From NCBI GenBank assembly GCA_000827265.1, contig KN834758.1:186001-250000 (forward strand): a stretch of 64,000 nucleotides of DNA, in the 5' to 3' direction. This document shows, one piece after another, positions 1-10,907 of the stretch (its first letter is position 1; each line of letters opens with the position of its first letter). The position numbers and the translations under genes were made by a program. The notes under the pieces were generated by a model. The model did not search any database, had not been told where the DNA came from, and worked only from the letters and a program-made list of their open reading frames with translations. The stretch is from Collybiopsis luxurians FD-317 M1 (lineage: Eukaryota; Basidiomycota; Agaricomycetes; Agaricales; Omphalotaceae).

Positions 1-24
1 AATGCTTTCTGATGCTGTCCATAG

Positions 25-456
25 GCCTTATCGGATGTGGTGGAATCCATCCTAGGAGCCATATTTGTCTCCGATGAGTATTCACCGGTAGGAGCGGAAG
101 TCTTCTTCAATAAGGTCTTGAAACCCTTTTACGATTGTTACATCTCACTTCAAACTCTGTCGCATCATCCAACGAAAATCCTGTTCGAGCTATTCCAATC
201 CAGAGGCTGCCAAGAGTTTAGCATAGTAAAAGAACATAACGAATATCTCGGTGAGTTAGTATCATAGTGGAGTTAAGAGTTTGATTTTGATGGATGTCAA
301 CGAGCAGTGCTTGTGCATGATGTTGTCCTTGCGAGCAGTCAGGATGAACATGTAATATCGGGTGCAAAAGTCACTTCACGTATTGCTCTGGATGCTTTAG
401 AGGGGGACCCAGGGTTTCTAGCTCGAACTTGCAACTGCTGGAAGAGAGCAAAATAG
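25..456 (+). CDS. Dicer-like ribonuclease III, C-terminal fragment (5' part outside window)
   Basis: Only the last exons are present. An exon opens after an acceptor AG at 23-24 with the reading ALSDVVESILGAIFVSD, the second RNase III signature of Dicer enzymes; its Asp and Glu (DVVE) are metal-binding catalytic residues in the family. The exon runs to about 250. An intron (donor gtgagt at 251) follows, then a last exon from about 303-306 to the TAG at 454-456 encoding a short tail ending in CNCWKRAK. Dicer cuts long double-stranded RNA to small RNAs for silencing. The tail after the RNase III domain is short and a canonical dsRNA-binding domain is not obvious. The family assignment rests on the RNase IIIb motif; the protein could be another RNase III, but the spacing fits Dicer. 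Confidence 0.8.
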
Positions 457-575
457 AAATCTATGAATTGAGATGACCGTGGACAATGTAACGACTGAGT
501 AGGGTGCTACATCAACATTAAAAAGTACTATAACCAGGTCTAGGGCCTCTCCCACAAAAAAAAACCGCTCAACAC

Positions 576-925
576 TTAGGCACCGGATTTCCGGCTGTAA
601 AGAAAGCCTCTCAGAATCATAAACACTACATGATCAGAATTTTGATACTCACAGCTGCCAGGCTCCTGCTACAAAGGGGATAGCAAAGCCTAATCCGAGA
701 TATGCAACCAACTTGATAGCAAAGCCAGCTTTTTTGTCATGGGGCCAGGCAAAGGGAAGATGCTGTGGGAAAAAGCAATTAAATTCATTTCACGACCAAG
801 TCAAAGTAGAATTGTACATGGTATTCGCCGTGGGTAGAACGAACGGTATTGCTGGCATGTAATTGACGTTTAAAGACGGCAGAGTGAGCACGAGTGGCAG
901 AGCGGGAAGCGAGGGCGAAAGACAT
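576..925 (-). CDS. COX8: Cytochrome c oxidase subunit 8 (COX7C family), mitochondrial
   Basis: Three exons (818-925, 653-762, 576-594) join to a protein of about 78 residues. The first 25-30 residues (MSFALASRSATRAHSAVFKR...) are rich in Arg, Ser and Ala and lack acids, as in a mitochondrial presequence. The mature part begins near HHLPF and has one membrane helix (KLVAYLGLGFAIPFVAGAWQL), matching the small COX8/COX7C subunit of complex IV in the inner membrane. Length and single helix fit the family. The ATG at 925 is the only start giving the presequence. Its 3' end converges on the Dicer-like gene with about 120 bp between, and its promoter is shared with the divergent aldehyde dehydrogenase gene. 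Confidence 0.85.
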
Positions 926-1279
926 GGTGAATAAACTAGCGTAAATTCTAAGAGGTCTAGTGGAATCTAGAGAGGTCTATGTGGTTTCAAGTCAAGTTGA
1001 AGGCTGAAATTTTTTGCGACATACTCCGAAGTATTCCGAGTCACGTGGGAAAATTGACTTCCCACTGTGACTGTCGCGTCGCGTTCTGCGTGGAGTCGCG
1101 TTCTTCTCTGGCAAAGGCTGAGTTCCGAAATCTATAAGCCTGATATTCTAGCCCCGTTATCAGTCATCATATTGAGAACAGATAATCTGACTGCCATCTG
1201 TATCACGAGCTCAAATTCTTATCTAACCCACTAGCGTTTAAAAGGGCAGCTGCCCTTCGCTTCCTAGTACCTTACCGAC
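926..1279. promoter_or_regulatory. Divergent promoter region between COX8 and aldehyde dehydrogenase
   Basis: This 354 bp stretch separates two start codons in head-to-head orientation. It contains a palindromic CACGTG (1042-1047, within tcacgtggga), the core bound by bHLH factors in fungi. No ORF of note lies within it. Promoter function is inferred from position only. Confidence 0.5.
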
Positions 1280-4118
1280 ATGGCTCAGTTTGTAAAAATT
1301 CCTATTCCAGCTTTGAACAAAGAGATCACAGTTCCTACTGGGCTGTTTATCAACAACGAATTTGTACCATCAATTGACTCTCAGGAGAGAATTCAGTAGG
1401 TTTTATTCCTACTATCGATGGAGAAATTGCCATGATATCGTTTCAAGATGCTTCAACCCTGCCACAGAAGAAGTTATTGTCAGTGTGGTCGCAGGTTTGC
1501 CTCAAACATTTGAAACTATCCGATCGGATGAAAGAGACTATTCGAACCAGGCAGTCCTAAGGATATTGACCGCGCTGTCGCCGCCGCGCGCAATGCGTTC
1601 AAGACAACTTGGGGAAAGAATGTCACAGGCTGGGAGAGGTCACGCTTGATGAACAAGTTGGCAGATTTAATTGAAAGAGATGCTCAAGAGCTCGCTGAAC
1701 TTGAAACGTTGAACAACGGCAAGCCGGTTGCGGTAGCCAGGTGCCTTCCTTTTGTGACCCTTGCATGGAAGCACGACTTGAACAAATCAATGATAGGGAC
1801 TTTGATATTGGAGACTCAATCCAATGCCTGCGGTATTACGCTGGATGGGCCGATAAAATCACTGGTCAGGTAATGATTCGCAAGTGTGAATATCTCTAGG
1901 CTAGCAACCTTTTAACCCCTTGCATTTAGACTATCGAAGTTGATAATAAATCCAAAATGGCTTTTACCCGTCACGTTTGTACTCTTGTCCTTCTTGAGTG
2001 GCTTGGGGAGTAATACGGTATTAGGAACCTATCGGGGTCTGCGGTCAGATGTAAGCACTCGTCCTACTGTTTTACAGAGTACCGTTAGCGCTAATTGCTA
2101 AACGAAACAGCATACCTTGGAATTATCCAATCAATATGTGGTATGTGTTTTTTCTGGGATTAGCCGATTAAGTATTCTAACGAACAAACAGGTAAGTAAC
2201 CTGAGTTTCAGCACTTCTATCTAGTATAGATTACACCGAAAACAGGTCGTGGAAGGTTGCTCCTGCATTAGCAGTAGGGTATGATATTCAGGGTTCACTT
2301 ACTATGATTATTGATTGAAAACAACATGGTGCTAGTTGCACGATCGTAATGAAGCCTTCTGAAGTCACCCCTTTGACTGCATTGGTATGTCCACGTTGCG
2401 CACCGTACCCTTGATGTTGTATTGAAGTAAATTATAGAAACTCTCCGAATTGGTCGTGGAAGCGGGGTAAGACTTCTCTTTGGGATTTTGTTCATGCTGA
2501 CCATGCACCAATAAAGCTTTCCCCCCGGCGTTATCAATACGATTCCGTTAGCGATTATTGTTGAACCATTCGTGAACCAAACCTGACAATGTTACGTATT
2601 TGTAGTTCCCTGGGCGCTGTCGGAGGAGCCGCACTCTCTGCGCACCTTGATGTCGACAAAATTGCTTTCACTGGATCAACCATCACTGGGCGAAAAGTCA
2701 TGGAAGCTGCGGCAAAGTCTAATCTTAAAAAGGTTCGTCAGGAGTGTCGTAACATAGATCTACTGCCCATTCTGATCTAGGTGTCTCTCGAACTGGGCGG
2801 GAAGTCCCCTCAGTTGATTTTTGAGTCTGCGGACCTTGATCAAGGTGAGCTGGTGATTTCATTCCGGCTCTGTGCCGGAACCTTCCATTGCTTTGGCGTA
2901 ATGATGGTCGTCGATCTCAACTACTCTGTACGGTAATCCATTGTAGCCGCTGCCTGGGCTGCTCTGGGTATATGCTATAATACTGGCCAAGATTGCACCG
3001 CGGGCTCCCGACTATATGTCCAAGACAGTGTCTATGACAAATTTATTGATGTCTTGGTGTCCAAAGTCAAAGCTACCGTCATTGGTAACGGTTTTGACCA
3101 GAAGAGTGGAGGAGGACCCTTGGTGAGCAGAATTAGGTTAGAATTATACCTATTGACATCGATACGCGTCGAAGGTTTCGAAGGCTCAATTTGATCGAGT
3201 CTGGGGTTACATTGACGCAGGGAAGGCCGAAGGCGCCAAGGTCGCTCTGGGCGGTGAGAAGCGAAACACGAAAGGCTACTTTGTGGACCCTACGAGTACG
3301 CTGCATTTCTTTGCAGATGAATTACAAGCTAATACAGCTCTTCTGGTAGTTTTCACAGATGTGACTTCAGACATGAAAATTGTACGTTTCACGATTTTAT
3401 CTGTATGCGCCTTCTGCCTGTCCAGCTTTTGAAACAATTTCTTCCAGGTACAGGAAGAGGTCCGTTCTTCTGCGTAAAGGCACTGTCAATATAGTTCACT
3501 CAGTTGAAAGATCTTTGGACCCGTTCTGAGCGTTGGCCGCTTCAAGACCGAGGAAGAGGCTGTGGCGTTAGGTGAACGAAAACGCCCCTGTAGATGCTTT
3601 CGCTCTAATCGTAAATGTTGCAATCGCAGCCAACAGCACCACTTATGGGCTTGGTGCTGGCCTCCATTCCAGTAGGGCTTTCTCTTTCTTCCTCTACCTG
3701 TCTGATGATTGTGACCGTTTTACCCGGTGACATAGCTGATGCAAGCCAATGCATGCGAGTTTCTGGTCTGTTGGAAGCCGGAACGGTAAGCCACTAACTA
3801 TCGGCTTGGAATCGCCATGATACATCGACGCGTGTTACAGGTTTGGGTCAACCAATATAACCTCTTAAGCAATAACGTACCCTTCGGAGGCAAAAAGCAG
3901 TCGGGGATAGGTACTAGTGATAATGAATGATGGTTTCAAAGTCTGAAAATAGCCCAATAACAGGTCGCGAACTCGGAAGTTATGCTTTGGAAGAGTACAC
4001 GTCAGTCAAAGGTATGTTTCGGGATATCGCGTATCAGATGGTTCCTAACCAATTCGTTGAATAATTGTTAAAAGCCGTGCACTGGAATATTGGAGAGAAG
4101 CTCCAATGGCCTCTTTGA
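1280..4118 (+). CDS. NAD(P)+-dependent aldehyde dehydrogenase
   Basis: About 15 exons join to a protein of about 500 residues with the full ALDH fold. Visible elements are the N-terminal LFINNEFVPS, the cofactor region IIPWNYPINMWSWKVAPALA, GCTIVMKPSEVTPLTAL, the IAFTGST loop, catalytic Glu in SLELGGKSPQL, catalytic Cys in YNTGQDCTAGSR, the QEEIFGPV signature, and the C-terminal PFGGKKQSGIGRELGSYALEEYT. It oxidises aldehydes to acids, probably in the cytosol since no clear targeting peptide is seen. The start is the first ATG (1280); the stop is the TGA at 4116-4118. Exon density is high even for this genome. The intron at 2141-2245 holds an internal AG|GT junction (see findings). Which fungal ALDH subfamily it belongs to is not resolved. 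Confidence 0.9.
2141..2245 (+). other. Composite intron with internal AG|GT (possible recursive splicing)
   Basis: After exon ...AATATGTG, a consensus intron of 51 nt (gtatgt...ttctaacgaacaaacag, 2141-2191, branch-like ctaac) is followed with no base between by gtaagt, opening a second intron-like unit of 54 nt (2192-2245, ending aaacag). The ALDH frame needs both removed: ...NMW then SWKVAP. The whole may be spliced in one step or in two through a zero-length exon. Confidence 0.6.
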
Positions 4119-4663
4119 ATTGTTATTGCTAAAGATTCATTTTAACACGAGTCAACGAAGGAACTATGTTTTTGGTACAACTCGGATCTGCGGATCTGGC
4201 GTCGATTATTACCAGTAATAGCAATAGCATCTAAGCCTAGTTCCATCATCTTGCTTACCATGTACCATCTTACCGCTTTTCCTGAATCTTTGAGCACTGT
4301 ATTGCGATTTTTAGAACAGCATCATTCCGATTTTACCGTCAGATTCAGCTAAAATTTTTACTCAACGCCAGAAGTTAGCCGCTCAAAGGTTCTTTTTCTG
4401 TCCGCCGCACCCAAAGTACGATGAATTAAAGTTAGTAATTAGTACACCAGATACACTATGTATGCGCATAATTTGGAGCACCAGGCTGTTCTACTAATAA
4501 TATCCGGCCAGAGAGCATTAGAATATTCGTTGAAAATACGACTGTAATCATTTAATTTTGTCGTTCCACGCTCAGCGGCGGCTTCCGCATACGCACGGCG
4601 ATGACCTACACCAGTGACAGCTGACGAAAGATAAGTAAAAGTTTGCCCAAAGGATTATTTCAC
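4119..4663. other. Convergent intergenic region, no gene seen
   Basis: This lies between the 3' ends of the aldehyde dehydrogenase gene and the short Zn2Cys6 gene. It is AT-rich with no long frame and no recognisable RNA gene. It presumably carries both 3' untranslated regions. Confidence 0.5.
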
Positions 4664-5419
4664 CTACAGATTAGTTGATTCGTAAGACTGCGAGCCATAA
4701 GGGGGGATATTTGGTTGTCCACTGGACGCAGGCATATTAGGATAATACTGTTCGTAGGGATTTGGAATCCTGGCGTTAGGCGTTTCATGCCAATGCGACG
4801 GATTCTGATTTGATGGCGGAAACATTTCTGGCGGAGGGTAGTATGGTGGTCTGCCAGGTATGCTACCAGGTTGACTGTTTAATATCACAGAATTCAGGCC
4901 AGCGACATTCCATGAAGATTGGGATTCAGACTGGAAGCGGGATTGTAGTTGAGCCGGGTTGTTCACCGTGTAATCTGAATATCCAACAGGCATTTGGTTT
5001 GAATTGGTGTAGGGTACACCGTAATGCGGAAAGCTGGATCCTCCTCCGTAGGGATAGGGTTGATTATTGAGCGCAATGGGCTGCATAGGCGATCCACATC
5101 AGGTGGGGCCCTCGCGGATGTTGTACAAGCTTGACTCACAGGATGCTCTGACGCCGGTGTAGACGGCGGGCTGGGCTCCCCGACCGCGACATACTCGCAT
5201 GTTAATCCCTTTCTCCGACATCGTTCACAAGGATTGTGGGGAGGTTCCTCGTTTGTCACACACTGTCACCGAACATTACGAAAAAACTCCGTAGGAATAT
5301 TGACTGAGGCTTGCCTTGATTTTTCGTTTCCTACAGTTCCTGCAAGCTATCTGTGCTCTTCGACGCCGTGTGGCAGGGGAGTTAGAACTGGAGTCTAGGA
5401 AAGCGGAATTAGATGACAT
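4664..5419 (-). CDS. Short Zn(II)2Cys6 transcription factor
   Basis: Three exons (5315-5419, 5140-5262, 4664-5080) encode about 214 residues. The zinc cluster is split by the first intron and reads AC-RN-C-RKRKIK-C then C-ER-C-RRKGLT-C, i.e. spacing CX2CX6CX10CX2CX6C, the canonical fungal DNA-binding cluster, with a basic RRRR stretch before it. The rest (from about residue 60) is low complexity, rich in Pro, Asn, Gln, Tyr and Ser, and lacks the usual middle homology domain, so this is a small regulator. The first intron uses a GC donor (aag|gcaagc). The ATG at 5419 is chosen because it begins just before the conserved cluster; the same frame is open further upstream, with TATA-like sequence near 5465 and 5800, so a longer leader is possible. 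Target genes are unknown. Confidence 0.8.
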
Positions 5420-6256
5420 AGGAAAGGAACAAGGGGGAGGGTCCAGTTCGCCTACATCAACTTTATATATCCAATCAATAGAAACCTGTAAAACTGAAGG
5501 AAAATAATTTGCCAGCAAGAGTGACGCGCGCTCTAGATTGAACATCAAGATCTCATTTACACGTGTAAGAGCTGTTAGAACAGCCATTGCATATCGGACG
5601 GCCACCATTCTCTCGGGCACCCTAGAAAGGGACCACAGAATGAATGAAAGGTGGCAGGTCCTGTGAGTTGTCTTGGATGCAGCCAGATGAAACAAATCCT
5701 GTGCAAGAGAACACATCAACTGGCTCACTTCTAAACTGATGGGCGAATTCAAGCTCGAAACCGATACCAAGATGGGAACCGCCTATAAAAGTGTATTTAT
5801 ATAACCAACGAGTGGACCGGTGATGTCGACAGTTGCCTCGTTACGTAAAGGTGCCAGGATTTCGAAGTTACCTCGGATGCTAGTGCCCTGGAAAAAAAAA
5901 GTATCCAAGCCAACGACTGTATGCGATATCATACGCGGAAAATGACATTTAGCAGCTGTATCTTCATTGGGCGGAGCCTGCGAGGCAATCTGCGAACAAT
6001 CAGATCATTACTGGTCATTGATAAATCAAAGATGCGTGTACAAGTCCGTTAAATTCTGCACAAGCGCGTTTACAAACTTGCTAGGATGAGACGGTACTCT
6101 ATGGTACTGTCTAAAGACTGTACGGGCCTGATATATTACCGAGAAGTATCAATGTAAAAGACCACGAGAACAGAACGACCTGGAAATTAAAATATTGAGA
6201 TTCGACAGATCAAAAATCATCTCATTCGAAAAATTAATGAATGCTCACGATAAATA
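5420..6256. promoter_or_regulatory. Upstream region of the short Zn2Cys6 gene; no other gene seen
   Basis: This 840 bp stretch lies between the start of the Zn2Cys6 gene and the 3' end of the proteasome gene. On the minus strand a TATA-like element (tatataaatac) lies near 5795-5805, suggesting a long leader. The minus-strand frame at 5420-5770 is open but shows no known family. Confidence 0.4.
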
Positions 6257-7238
6257 TTACAACGCGAGATAATCGCGTACTTCTTCTTCTGTTAATTTTC
6301 TAAAAGTCGGCTTGGGCCGCCCCGTCGCAGCTCCGGTACGGCCTTCCTCAATTTCTGCAGAGGTAGGCACCGTGATGACACCCAGTTCAATCGTCTTCTC
6401 TGTCATCTGCCCCTCGAAACCTTCTTTCAGCGTTAATAACGCAGTATGTATCGCGTCTTCGAGGCTGATATCATCGTTGTATCTGCAAATACTGTCAAAA
6501 CATGACTCAGGAAATCGAGTCATCAATTCCACGTACCGTTTTTCCAAGAAAGTCTTAGCGTTCACCATATTCTTACCAATGGCGCTAGCTTTCCATGCCC
6601 AAAACGAACCGGACGGATCCACCTGATATAGAGTAGGTCCTCGAGTGATATCCCAGCCTGCGACTAGTAGAGAAACGCCATACGGTCGCACACCACTAAT
6701 AGACAAAAGATATCAGCTATGTTCAACGACCGGCGGGTATCAGATCACACCCGGATTGAGTGGCTTGTTGCATAACGTTTGCAATTTCTTGTGTCAGCAC
6801 TCGCGTGGGCGGATATTCGCCGTACATCTTCCAATATGCCTGGGCGCTTTTCCGTGCTCTTGTTATCAGGACACGAAAGTCTGGACCCATTCCAGAGTAT
6901 ACGATTCCGATATTTGGGCAAACGACCGCAACCTTTTCCAACATCGAGTCGTCGACCAAGATCGAGGGCGATTTCTTCTCTGTAGCAATGACTATGCCAT
7001 TAGAAGCTACAGTCCCGAGATAAGTATGGAGAGCGTTAAAGAGCGTAAAATAGAGGGATACCTTTGATTCCGAGACTGGTCGTTCCTTGGGATACAGCTG
7101 CTAGAGCATGCTCGATTTGAACCAATTTTCCACTCGGGGAAAAGACAGTCAGGGAGTAACTAGGAGATCGTTAGTCTAGATTGAGCTAAAGACGTTGGAG
7201 AGAACATGCCTATAAGCACCACCATCTGCGCTGGCCAT
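6257..7238 (-). CDS. PRE8: 20S proteasome subunit alpha type-2
   Basis: Exons join to about 255 residues starting MASADGGAY and continuing [20 protein letters not shown], the N-terminal alpha-subunit signature. Later motifs are [73 protein letters not shown] and [12 protein letters not shown] at the C-terminus. These match alpha-2 (PSMA2, yeast Pre8), a structural, non-catalytic ring subunit of the 20S core. The first intron (7160-7209) has a GC donor (tatag|gcatgt); no GT donor nearby keeps the frame. The intron after KR, with donor gtacgt, restores [16 protein letters not shown], a conserved stretch. The ATG at 7238 gives the standard short N-terminus. Confidence 0.95.
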
Positions 7239-7513
7239 GTTGTACAAGATAAAGTAAAGGTGAAAGAAGAAATTATGAACATTGGAACGCGCGTTCGACG
7301 CGTATGTGCGATTAGTCAGCAATTACTGGATTTGGCAATGGTATCAAAGTGAATAATACATCATATTGCTATATAGTAGTACATGTCTTCGTATCAGTTC
7401 TAAGGATATCCGTCGCGCACTATTACCATTAGGCACCAGTTGTTTGACACTGCCATACAGTAAACTACCTCGGCAATGTCCTGGAACCTCAAACTGTCAA
7501 ACTGGGATCTCGC

Positions 7514-8542
7514 TCAATAGAAGGCAACTGCGTGCAAGAGCGCATGGGGGTGCTTGGTCTGTTGAACCCCCAATATTTTGTCGAACTCCTCATCGACATC
7601 TTCAGCGGCTTCAATCTGTATTGAAATCAAGCAAGGTGTGGCTCGAGGAAATCGAAACACTTACGGCTGTTGCCAAGTCAAGGATTGCTTTTCCGGCGAG
7701 CAAGGCTTCTTCGTGGTTGTCCTTGATCTCAATATTAACGATATGAACAGGTCGGTTGAATTCTCCCCCTCGAGTCAAAAGATCTACGATTGATAAATCA
7801 ATGTGTACGAAATGAAAGAAAACCAAAAACCTACCATCACACACGAGGTCAAAACATCGCTCTTCGCAGGTTATGACAACATCTGCTACTGTCTTACTTT
7901 CCTGCCAACGCTCTGGCGCGAGTTTAATTCGTCGGTTACGGTCAATCATCTGGAGGACCCCGTTTGCTGTATATCTGAAATGAGCAAGATAGCATAAAGT
8001 ATATATGTTGAGCAAGATGGAAGTACGGACAGTCGAGGATCTTTCGCGCTTAATTCCTGGTAAATGACCTCGTAAGGAGTTCCAAAATTGTAGACATTAG
8101 GCTTGTCTATCGAGGGACCAGGCAAGCGCACAGCCGAACCAGTTCCGGAGGAGACAACACGAAATCCGGCTTTTCTGTGGAAAAGTAATTAGAGACAAGT
8201 AAAGTGCATAAAAGAGACAGACGCACGCAAGAATATAGTGCCCCTCCATTGATCTATTCTTTGAAATTCGTCAGACAGAATAACGTGGCTGGTGCCATAC
8301 AGTCGACCCACTTGATTACTAGCACACACTACGCAGAATAACGGGCGAGCTTTATACGTCTGGGGAGCGAACTGTTCAGAAATTTGAGTGTCGGTTGCAA
8401 AACTTGGATAATGGGGTGCTGTGAGGGTGCTCTGAGCGTTGTTGTCCACGAGAGGAGTATTGTATGAGGGTTGGGGCACGGGAGTTGACGTTTGAGACTG
8501 AAGCCTGGCCAAGCGAGGGTCGCGCGCCATTCGTGGATCCAT
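7514..8542 (-). CDS. SSU72: RNA polymerase II CTD phosphatase Ssu72
   Basis: The core starts at [19 protein letters not shown], containing the CX5R catalytic loop (CASNQNR). It continues with [49 protein letters not shown] and [14 protein letters not shown], and ends [18 protein letters not shown], the family's typical C-terminus. Ssu72 removes phosphate from Ser5/Ser7 of the Pol II CTD and works with the 3'-end processing complex. The first 60 residues are a disordered Arg/Pro/Ser/Gln extension ([14 protein letters not shown]...) absent in animal Ssu72 but plausible for fungi. An intron falls within the active-site loop, between Q and N of CASNQ|NR. The gene is tandem with the proteasome gene. 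The start is the first ATG of the extended frame. Confidence 0.92.
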
Positions 8543-8881
8543 GAGTTCTGTTCAAGTACAAAAGTGTTATCAGTTCAATTGCAATTTGGAAGTTTGGGCA
8601 GCGAAGAGGGTCAGCAGTATCTAGAACATTTCCAAGTCATCATAACAACCCAGAACTTGACTCTTTTTTTTAATAGATTATTTGGGCAGATTGGTCGTGA
8701 TTCCACTCTGAATCATCATTCCTGTTCCTTTTGCGCCAGAAAATAGATAAAATCCATACCTTAAAAGAAGAAAATGGAATGCGCGGTGGTGGTTTTCGGA
8801 AAAGGCGCCCGCCGCCACCGATATAGCGCTTCATTGGATTTTGAATACATAAACGCTTGCCTCAACTTTCTGCCATTCACC
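8543..8881. promoter_or_regulatory. Divergent promoter region between SSU72 and the F-box gene
   Basis: This 339 bp stretch separates head-to-head start codons. It has a T-run near 8665-8672 and no supported gene. Confidence 0.4.
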
Positions 8882-10431
8882 ATGGGTCAACATACATATC
8901 ATAAAGCTCAATTTGAAGAGGATATCCGCCGTTCAATTGCTCAACATGAACATTCTGTGGTCCATCTTGAGTCTGAGATCGAAAGCCTCATGCAAGATAT
9001 TCGCAAGATTCGATTCAAAATCATGAAGCATCAAGAGACAATACGGCTTCTTAAAGGCAAGGTAGGGAGAGGTAGTTTGCTTGTAACCAAGTTCTGATGA
9101 CTACATCGAAAGATTACCTTGGCCCGACGCCTGCCTCCAGAAATCCTTGCGACCATTTTCGAGATATGTACATTCGATGGCTGGACTCGAGCTCCTTTGG
9201 TTGTCTCACATATTTGTTCTGAATGGCGACAAGCTACACAGGCAGGCTTTATAGTAATGACGCAGGATCTAGTGCTGATATCCCATATTTGCTCCTCAAG
9301 ATTCCTACCGTGTGGTCTCGAGTGTATGTAAATTGTGATGACTCGAACGCGTATGGTCGAACATGCTTCTGGCTCGAAAAGTCTGGCAATGTTCCAATCG
9401 ACATAACGATTGAAATTCGCGCAGGGCCTGTGTCTGAAATCATGGATCTCCTAAATTTTCATAGCAAACGCTGGCGTTCGCTCAATGTAGCCTCCTTACA
9501 GTTAGTCCCTGCTCAAGATATCTTTCGGCGCTGCATCGGGCCATATCCAATTCTATCCACTCTTCGTGTATCCATAGAGGAGGAATTTGGAACCGAGGAA
9601 GATGGCACAGTAGAAGCCATTGCAGGCCTACAAAGCTTGGAAAATTCGTTCCATAGTTCTCCCCAACTTAACACCTTCATTATTCATCGCAACGTGCCAC
9701 CCTTTCGTAGAGATATTCCCTCCACAATCACACGTCTCTACATCAATCTAAATGGTTTCAGCACCATTTCATTATCTTCTATGACTCTAATGGATGTTCT
9801 ATTGGAACTCCCGTCACTGGAAGAATTGTCTATTTCTCTCGTTCGAGCACAAGGTGACACGACATTCCGGACCATGGAGACACCTATCGTCGTACTTCCC
9901 GTAATGAAGATGCTTACCCTCGTTGGAAAGCCAAATCTGTTTGATGTCTTGTTGCAGCACATTCGCACACCTTCATTATTGCGCCTCCGCTTAGTATCCT
10001 CCGCGGAACCTATTAATAATTGGTCAGGTTCAACACTCCTTCAATGGCTGCATCAGGGTAACACATCGTTGGAATTGTTTGAACTCCGCGATGTCGATGT
10101 TGCCAAAGACACTTTCGTTGCCCTTTTCAGCTGTTTAAGGAACCTGAAAACTCTCAAGCTGCACGACTCGGATATATCGGATTCAATCTTCGAATACCTC
10201 CATGGTCCCCAGGGATACTGTCCCAATCTTGCGGTTTTGGACTTGCGATGGTGCGGTCAAGTGACCGGCCGTGCCCTGGTTCAATTTGTGAAAAGTCGAA
10301 CGGCAATGGCCCCCATCGAAAGCGTTACAGTGATAAATTGCTCTTTCGTGGAGGAACAAGACATCGTAGATTTGGCCTGCCATACAATCTGCAAACTTGT
10401 GGTGAACTTAAATGATCATTGCCGTGAGTAG
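8882..10431 (+). CDS. F-box and leucine-rich-repeat-like protein
   Basis: Three exons (8882-9061, 9113-9253, 9301-10431) join in frame to about 483 residues. Residues 15-58 form a charged heptad-like helix, typical of agaricomycete F-box proteins. Next comes the F-box core LPPEILATIFEICTFDGWTRAPLVVSHIC-SEWR, then the VWSRVYV strand. The C-terminal 350 residues show irregular leucine-rich repeats (LFELRDVDV, LKTLKLHDSD, LAVLDLRWC). Such proteins recruit substrates to SCF ubiquitin ligases and form a large, fast-evolving family in mushrooms; the substrate is unknown. The 47-nt second intron has a branch-like ctgat and is needed to link the F-box to the repeat region. Confidence 0.8.
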
Positions 10432-10907
10432 ATGCTTTAGTTAGATGGCAGACAAGAGAATTGATCCTCCATACAGGCACTGTCGGCTGTTGCGAAAACG
10501 AAAGATATAGGAAAAGACTTAGACTGCGGAGAATTGGAGATAGAATGAGCGAAAATCACAGACGTAGAATCATATTATAAGCAAGGGAAAATATACAGGA
10601 AGTAACGAGAAATAACCGAGGCGTACCTCGTTTAGAGTGTAGATACAAACTATGGCAAAAAGCGGTAATTTGGCAACGCAATCAGCCTCAAACAAGTACC
10701 TTTCCTTCTACCTCCAAGACCATGTTCCGACGGAGCCTACAAGGTATCCGCCGCAAATAAATCAGAGTCGAAGAGGATGGTTAAAGTTAAAGAGGGCAGG
10801 AAAAATTTAGAAAGGAAAACAGATATTAATGTCACGTGCAAAGTTAATGCACGTGGCAGTGCTAAATCTCTCCCTCTTCAACTGCGTGTCTCTTGTGTGT
10901 TCGTAAA
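10432..10907. promoter_or_regulatory. Intergenic region upstream of the Qa-SNARE gene with paired CACGTG motifs
   Basis: This 476 bp stretch holds no supported gene. Two CACGTG palindromes (10833-10838 and 10850-10855) lie 11 bp apart, about 50-70 bp upstream of the next start codon, in a roughly dyad arrangement (gtcacgtgc...gcacgtggc). They are candidate bHLH binding sites for the downstream gene. Confidence 0.5.

Noticed and set aside
5420..5770. Upstream extension of the short Zn2Cys6 protein to residue MVSVSSLNSP
   Set aside because: The extra 117 codons show no homology and include TATA-like sequence; the ATG beside the zinc cluster is the simpler start.
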